Below are positions 32,350 through 36,975 of a stretch of 36,975 bases of DNA, piece after piece. Origin of the DNA: Candidatus Hodarchaeota archaeon. Its GTDB lineage: Archaea; Asgardarchaeota; Heimdallarchaeia; Hodarchaeales; YT1-039. A program made the translations under genes and the position numbers. How positions within the stretch are numbered: the first letter of the stretch is position 1; the number at the start of each line of letters is the position of its first letter. The stretch spans positions 1-36,975 of the forward strand of contig JAEOTF010000112.1 in NCBI GenBank assembly GCA_016840025.1. The letters run 5' to 3'. Below the pieces are notes generated by a model. It made no database searches and was not told the origin of the DNA. It saw nothing but the letters and a program-made list of their open reading frames with translations.

Positions 32350-33597
32350 ATGCGAGTTCTACTTCTCAATCCAAATTCTTACCAAGATCCACCAGTAATT
32401 CCAATTGGATTAGAATATTTACTTACATATCTAAGAGCCAATGGTCATGAATCTGAGCTATTGAATTTGTGTTTTAGTGGCAATAGGGAACAAGATATAG
32501 AAGCAACATTAACTAATAAGAAATTTGATCTGATAGGAGTCACAATTAGAAATATTGAAACACTAGATTCCCCCTTTAACAACGTTTTTTTTCTTGATGA
32601 TATCAAAAAAGTTGTTGCACATCTCAAACAGTATAACATTCCCATAGTTTTAGGTGGATCAGGATTTTCTGGGATGCCTGACGAAATTCTTGAATATTGC
32701 AATGCAGACTTTGGAATTTATGGACCTGGAGAACAGGCAATTCTGAAACTCATCGACGATATTGAAAATGAACGAATTGATTACAGATTATTGAATGGTT
32801 GGGACTTGCCGACCAAGCAAGAACTAACCCATTTTCGCGGAAAAGATGTGGATTATTCAAAATATAAGCAAGTAGTGGGTGATGACTTCAGAGTGGGGTT
32901 TGAAACGCAAAAAGGCTGTCCAAATCACTGTAGTTATTGTATTGAAGCGGGGAATGGACTCCATCCTAAATCAATTGCTAATACAATTACAGAAATTAAG
33001 CATTTGGTGGAGCAAGGTTACCATAATTTCTTTTTATGTGATGCAGAGTTTAACCTCGATCTGAATCATTCCATCAATTTCTGTAAAGCCCTAATTAAAG
33101 CAGATCTAGACATGAAATGGGGACTTATGATGAGGCCGACCCCAATCAGCGAGGACTTATTCAAATTGCTAAAGGAATCGAAAGTAGAATCTATTTTTTG
33201 CTCGTGCGATAGCGATAAGAAAGAACAAAACAGAGCAAACTATACTTTGGAAGATATTGGCAAAGTGATTGAGTATTGCAGGAAGTCTGATTTACCTATC
33301 TCAATGGGATTACTTCTTGGGTTTCCATTCGAGGATAAAAGTTCAATTGAAGAAACAATTAACTATTTAAAGGAACACCGACCAGACTCTGTCTCAATCA
33401 ATGCCTATCTTCGGCTCTATGGTAATACTAGCCTATCTGAAACAATAGCCTCTTCTTCGCAACTCCACCAATATTTATCCCGGTCCCTAAAACCAGAAGA
33501 AGACTTTCTTGAACCGATATTTTTTACACCTATTGAAGTGGATTATGTTCAGAAGCTGATAGAGGGCGATAAAATGTTCGAGATAATGCTTTCTTGA
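32350..33597 (+). CDS. B12-binding radical SAM protein
   Basis: The 415-residue protein has an N-terminal cobalamin-binding-type Rossmann domain (VLLLNPNSYQDPPVIPIGLEYL, LIGVT, PIVLGGSGFS; about residues 1-140). A radical SAM core follows with the cluster motif CPNHCSYC (CxxxCxxC, about residues 190-197) and a TIM-barrel-like continuation to about 360. The DxHxxG cobalamin ligand is not evident, so B12 may bind base-off without protein His, or not at all. The reaction is unknown; methylation or sulfur/carbon insertion is usual in the class. No convincing ribosome site precedes the ATG. It lies between the intact HD gene and the HD remnant, in a 1.6-kb segment that also has a 28-codon frame (32139-32222) of no known family. 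Confidence 0.78.
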   Translation: MRVLLLNPNSYQDPPVIPIGLEYLLTYLRANGHESELLNLCFSGNREQDIEATLTNKKFDLIGVTIRNIETLDSPFNNVFFLDDIKKVVAHLKQYNIPIVLGGSGFSGMPDEILEYCNADFGIYGPGEQAILKLIDDIENERIDYRLLNGWDLPTKQELTHFRGKDVDYSKYKQVVGDDFRVGFETQKGCPNHCSYCIEAGNGLHPKSIANTITEIKHLVEQGYHNFFLCDAEFNLDLNHSINFCKALIKADLDMKWGLMMRPTPISEDLFKLLKESKVESIFCSCDSDKKEQNRANYTLEDIGKVIEYCRKSDLPISMGLLLGFPFEDKSSIEETINYLKEHRPDSVSINAYLRLYGNTSLSETIASSSQLHQYLSRSLKPEEDFLEPIFFTPIEVDYVQKLIEGDKMFEIMLS

Positions 33598-33706
33598 TAG
33601 ATTTTACAAGAGAGATTTAATTTAGGAGTATCTCTAACTTTAATCGTTGTCGGGTCGCTGAATTTTCATTACCTTCAGCCTAAAGTGGTACAACAGCAGA
33701 TAATTA

Positions 33707-33812
33707 TGAGTACAAGGAACTCATTCAAAAATGTCCAGATATTTCAAAACGGGCAGAAAAAACTATTGAAGAGGTCTTTAGTTCAGGGGAACGGGAAGGG
33801 GTAACAATGTGA
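33707..33812 (+). pseudogene. Remnant of an HD-phosphohydrolase 3' end
   Basis: The stretch encodes YKELIQKCPDISKRAEKTIE followed by EVFSSGEREGVTM and a stop, equivalent to the last 34 codons of the HD gene ending at 32055. Nothing of the gene remains upstream. Of the roughly 14 sense codons that differ from the intact copy, about ten are silent, so the sequence diverged under coding constraint before it was truncated. The remaining 230 bp up to the Pus10 gene hold no visible gene. Confidence 0.85.
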
Positions 33813-34050
33813 ATGATTCATTTTTCTTCCTCTCCGAGAACAAAAAAATATAGCAAGAGAACTGTCACCACAATAACTAGGAGTTCTATCAATATTGACA
33901 TCAATGTATCAATCACATTTCGAGGTTTGTAATATGTAATAACAAAAGTATTTTAAGACCATTATTTCCGAAATTATGGCTCTTTTTCGCACTGCACTAA
34001 CAAATGATAATTTTTAAGCAAGAAAAAAGAAAAAAAAGAACTAGAGAAAA

Positions 34051-35490
34051 TTATATGTCATTATTAGGCATATTTTCTATACCATCGGTTTCCTTTGTTT
34101 CAACACCATTAAACAGCTTCGGGGTTTCTACAGCTACAACATCAAGGCTTTTGGGTGTTAATTTTACCCCTAACAATTCGGACAAGTTGGGTGTAGTTCG
34201 GCCTTCATCTCCTGTTGCCAGTTCTTTTACGTAAAGACCGCCCTCACAATGGATCGTTATTAAAGCATGAAGGTCATCAATGGGTTGAATCGTAAGCGTA
34301 TGGACTTTTCGCGTTCGGATTAGATTGGCTCTTCGATGTGCGACCCGTTGAGGTGTTCGCTGATTAATTAACTTATTTATAAAAAAAGCATTGATTTCAT
34401 CGACTTTTTCTTGGGAGATGGTTATAGGTTGGTCAAATTCTACAGTGAGCTCATACTTTTTGGACATCCGACTACTAAGTGTTTTTAGCTCTCTTACCTT
34501 ATTTCTCTTCACAAATTCCTCTAATTCTACCTCCACATAGCCTTTTGCTTGATCATTTATTGCAGTTTCTAATACCTTCAAATCGGGGTACCGTTTTTTC
34601 GGATCTTTGAGTTCAACAACAAAAGGTCGTCCAGTTCCTAGCATTCTAGCATCTACGTCTTCACGACCGCTCCCATGAAAGCGTGCGTCATCGGCTCCAA
34701 CAATTTGAATCGTAGGCCGAATGATAAATTCTTCGACGGAATGTAGATACCGTTTGCCTGTACCGTTACACTGTCCGCAACCCGCTCCACGACAAGCCTT
34801 ACAGTGCCAAGTAGATTGGGAAATCCCTGGTTGAAGCTTCTTATACCTTCCAAGTATAAACAATGGATTTATTTTCAAACTAATCTCTTTAGAGGTGATT
34901 TTTACTACAAAAACAATATCAGGGGTTAAAAAATCAACAGTGGCTTTGTCATCTAAGAGATTACCAACGCTTTTTCCAAGTTCTCTATTTAATTCGGATT
35001 TAAGTGATTCTCCATAGGAAAGGTTCCACCGAGCCCTGAATTCGTCTTCTTTCTCCAGAAGTGCTCCAGGAAAAACTGATCCTACTAGAAAAGTAGCATA
35101 TTCGTAAGAGTGAGCTGACTTAAGGCATGATTCAGCCAACTTTACTAAACTTGATTCTGAGAAAAGTCCAGCACAAATTTCACAAGCTTTGGTTTCTATG
35201 ACCGTTTCGGCCCCCTTTTCTGGTACATGATGTTCTAAAACACCTCTAGCTGGGTCAAATCCAGACATAACGAGGTTGTTAAGAATAGAAACTCTTGTTT
35301 GATTACTTTTTCGTCGCTCACTATCAACAATTAATGTAACAACAGTCTTAATTGCTTTCCCTCGTTCAGCATTAGTAAATCCCGTACCTAAGGCACCAAA
35401 TTGACGTCCCAAGCAATTATCACATAATACTAGGTTTTCAATTAAATTAAAGGCTTGATCAAGAATAGTAGTATTTATCAAGGTCTCCAA
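34051..35490 (-). CDS. pus10: tRNA pseudouridine synthase Pus10
   Basis: The 479-residue protein has an N-terminal Cys set (CDNCLGRQFG, and CEICAGLF near residue 105) for zinc, a THUMP-like region, and a second zinc-type element CKACRGAGCGQCNGTGKRY (about residue 230). The catalytic core has GREDVDARMLGTGRPF, where the middle Asp (about residue 277) is the nucleophile. Pus10 makes psi54 and psi55 in archaeal tRNAs. The start is TTG (35490); there is no in-frame ATG upstream before a stop, and the 46-bp gap to the TrmY gene fits cotranscription. The next gene upstream in the operon is TrmY, which methylates the psi54 that this enzyme makes. Confidence 0.92.
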   Translation of the reverse strand: METLINTTILDQAFNLIENLVLCDNCLGRQFGALGTGFTNAERGKAIKTVVTLIVDSERRKSNQTRVSILNNLVMSGFDPARGVLEHHVPEKGAETVIETKACEICAGLFSESSLVKLAESCLKSAHSYEYATFLVGSVFPGALLEKEDEFRARWNLSYGESLKSELNRELGKSVGNLLDDKATVDFLTPDIVFVVKITSKEISLKINPLFILGRYKKLQPGISQSTWHCKACRGAGCGQCNGTGKRYLHSVEEFIIRPTIQIVGADDARFHGSGREDVDARMLGTGRPFVVELKDPKKRYPDLKVLETAINDQAKGYVEVELEEFVKRNKVRELKTLSSRMSKKYELTVEFDQPITISQEKVDEINAFFINKLINQRTPQRVAHRRANLIRTRKVHTLTIQPIDDLHALITIHCEGGLYVKELATGDEGRTTPNLSELLGVKLTPKSLDVVAVETPKLFNGVETKETDGIENMPNNDI

Positions 35491-35536
35491 AGCTTTTTCA
35501 CATCTCGAGCGGGTGACAAGTCGGCTGGTTTTAATT

Positions 35537-36139
35537 CTATCCGCCCGTGGAATTAGTTAAGATATTTCTTCTGTCTAGTTCATTATGAATGATTGTGACA
35601 CACTGGCTTGATAAAAGGGATATGGGGCCGAGTGAGATTGTTATAGGATTATAAGTGCCTAAAAGATGTTCATCTTCATCATTTAGGCCTAATTGATCTC
35701 CCAAAACAAACATACACGTATCTTGAAAGTTTGCAATTGGTATATTATGAATATCCTTACCAGTCTCATGAAGATAAAATAATTTAGAGAAATGGGTCAT
35801 TTCAAGGGAGTCCTTAAACCCTCTCTGCTCCCAACAGGATATTCCTGAATTTTCCCTACCCTTCAATGTACTACGGATAAGACCCGCAATGGATCGTTCG
35901 TCGGGATGGAGTCTCCTAATTTCACTTCCTTTGAACTCCAGCTGTTTTGGTGGAGATGGAGGACCGTTCAAAGTCGCTAAAAGGGTCGTATCCTGCCGAA
36001 TGCCGTTGCTTGTTAGAAGTGTATCCCTTACTACCCTACACAAGACATCTAAGCGGTCTTGTGTTAGATTGGTAAGAGAAAAACGACCAGCTGTCCGCAC
36101 ATTATAGAAATTGACCGAAAATATTCGAGAAATAGGCAT
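35537..36139 (-). CDS. trmY: tRNA pseudouridine(54) N1-methyltransferase TrmY
   Basis: The 200-residue SPOUT methyltransferase has RLDVLCRVVRDTLLTSNGIRQDT (about 28-50), LNGPPSPPKQLEFKGSEIRRLHPDERS (about 57-83) and the trefoil-knot SAM-binding end FVLGDQLGLNDEDEHLL and ITISLGPISLLSSQCVTIIHNELD. These match TrmY (formerly DUF358), which uses SAM to convert psi54 to m1-psi54 in archaeal tRNAs. It starts with an ATG, lies 55 bp after SRP54 and 46 bp before pus10 on the same strand. Confidence 0.92.
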   Translation of the reverse strand: MPISRIFSVNFYNVRTAGRFSLTNLTQDRLDVLCRVVRDTLLTSNGIRQDTTLLATLNGPPSPPKQLEFKGSEIRRLHPDERSIAGLIRSTLKGRENSGISCWEQRGFKDSLEMTHFSKLFYLHETGKDIHNIPIANFQDTCMFVLGDQLGLNDEDEHLLGTYNPITISLGPISLLSSQCVTIIHNELDRRNILTNSTGG

Positions 36140-36194
36140 TTAGCTGAACCTTTCTGGAAATTGTTTATGTAAAAGTGGAAGGAAAAGAAGAAAC

Positions 36195-36975
36195 TTATCC
36201 TATGCCTGGGGGCATCATGCCAGGAGGAAAGCCAGGCATTCCTCCTTTCCGTCTGCTTGCCTTCAAAGAGCGTTTGATCATACCTTGAATCATTCTATAT
36301 TGTTTAAGTAAGGCTTGTACTTCCTGTACTGTGGTTCCCGATCCACGAGCTATCCGCTGCCTTCTTGAATAGTTTAAGAATTTGTGGGGATTGGGACTAT
36401 CCAATTCTTCAGGAGTCATGGCTTTACAGATTGCAAGAAACCGATTTAACCCCTCTTTTCCTCTGGTTTCATCAAATTGAAAATTGCCCCCACCAAAGCC
36501 CATTTTTCCCAGAAGTGACCCCAAAGCGCCCGTACCGGCAGCTTTCTCCAATTGAGCACTCATTAACCGGAGAGTGATTTTACCTTTCTTGATACCAGCC
36601 ATCATATCTGCATCATCAATCATAAGACCAGCATCGGCTACTGTCTTAGCAATTGAGTCGATATCGGCAATCCCCGTAATTCTACGAATGTACTTAATAG
36701 GATCAAATATCTCCAGATCTTCGATTTTCTCCCCTTCTCCATAAAAATGGATAGGAGCTCCGCTTGCAGCTACAGCCGATAAAGCTCCTCCTCCTTTGGC
36801 TGTACCATCAAGTTTAGTTACAATTATTGAGCCAATTTCCGTGGCAGCCTGAAAAGCCTGGGCTTGGGCCATAGCTGCTTGGCCTATTGTTCCATCTATA
36901 ACCAAGATCACCTCCGTAGGTTTTGCAACCTTGGCGATCTCTTTCATCTCCTTGATTAATCCTTTTTCTTCTTTA
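36195..36975 (-). CDS. srp54: Signal recognition particle SRP54 (partial, 5' end off the window)
   Basis: The last 259 codons or so are present. The GTPase domain end shows VILVIDGTIGQAAMAQAQAF, IIVTKLDGTAKGGGALS (TKxD guanine-specificity motif) and GEKIEDLEIFDP. The methionine-rich M domain shows KMGFGGG..., INYSRRQRIARGSGTTVQEVQALLKQ (7S RNA-binding) and a Gly/Pro/Met tail. It binds signal peptides and 7S RNA and targets proteins to the membrane through FtsY. The frame stays open to the window edge, so the start is outside. It heads the srp54-trmY-pus10 run. Confidence 0.93.
   Translation of the reverse strand, partial: KEEKGLIKEMKEIAKVAKPTEVILVIDGTIGQAAMAQAQAFQAATEIGSIIVTKLDGTAKGGGALSAVAASGAPIHFYGEGEKIEDLEIFDPIKYIRRITGIADIDSIAKTVADAGLMIDDADMMAGIKKGKITLRLMSAQLEKAAGTGALGSLLGKMGFGGGNFQFDETRGKEGLNRFLAICKAMTPEELDSPNPHKFLNYSRRQRIARGSGTTVQEVQALLKQYRMIQGMIKRSLKASRRKGGMPGFPPGMMPPGIG

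Overview
The window is archaeal. The right edge carries archaeal SRP54, the tRNA psi54/55 synthase Pus10 and the psi54 methyltransferase TrmY. Genes are AT-rich with archaeal-type promoters, strong GGAGG-like ribosome sites and a few TTG starts. The style of the exported, sequon-rich protein, the zinc-ribbon membrane proteins and the anaerobic acyl-CoA chemistry would fit an Asgard or similar sediment archaeon. That placement is inference, because no eukaryotic-signature protein or rRNA is present to prove it.

Positions 1-16293 form an anaerobic aromatic-degradation island organised around benzoyl-CoA. A class I (ATP-dependent) benzoyl-CoA reductase subunit runs off the left edge (BcrC/BzdN-like). 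A dienoyl-CoA hydratase (Dch-like), a zinc 6-hydroxycyclohexenoyl-CoA dehydrogenase (Had-like), the ring-opening 6-oxocyclohexenoyl-CoA hydrolase (Oah/BamA-like), two thiolases, a DUF35-SDR fusion and a 3-hydroxyacyl-CoA dehydrogenase follow. Together they cover ring reduction, hydration, oxidation, ring opening, oxidation to 3-oxopimelyl-CoA and thiolysis. A three-gene tungsten aldehyde oxidoreductase operon (FAD subunit, W-pterin subunit, 16-Cys ferredoxin; the Aromatoleum AorABC type) sits inside the island. It could feed benzoate from benzaldehyde or exchange electrons with ferredoxin. Two related GNAT acetyltransferases are each the first gene of a benzoyl-CoA operon.

Positions 16294-18874 are a very AT-rich stretch of about 2.6 kb with no credible gene but several small repeats.

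Positions 18875-33812 are a patchwork: a zinc-ribbon DUF4190 protein, a dead GNAT gene, an MFS transporter fused to a DUF47/PhoU-like domain, a PfkB sugar kinase, an antitoxin-like RHH/aspartyl-protease pair, two tandem pairs of small paralogous proteins, a CAAX-type membrane protease with a truncated copy, an MTA/SAH-deaminase-like amidohydrolase, an HD phosphohydrolase and a B12-binding radical SAM protein. Three loci here show the same architecture: a gene 3' end is present twice, once intact and once as a diverged remnant, with accessory genes between or beside the copies.

Positions 34051-36975 (minus strand) return to core genes: SRP54 (partial), TrmY and Pus10. The last two are consecutive enzymes making m1-psi54 in tRNA.
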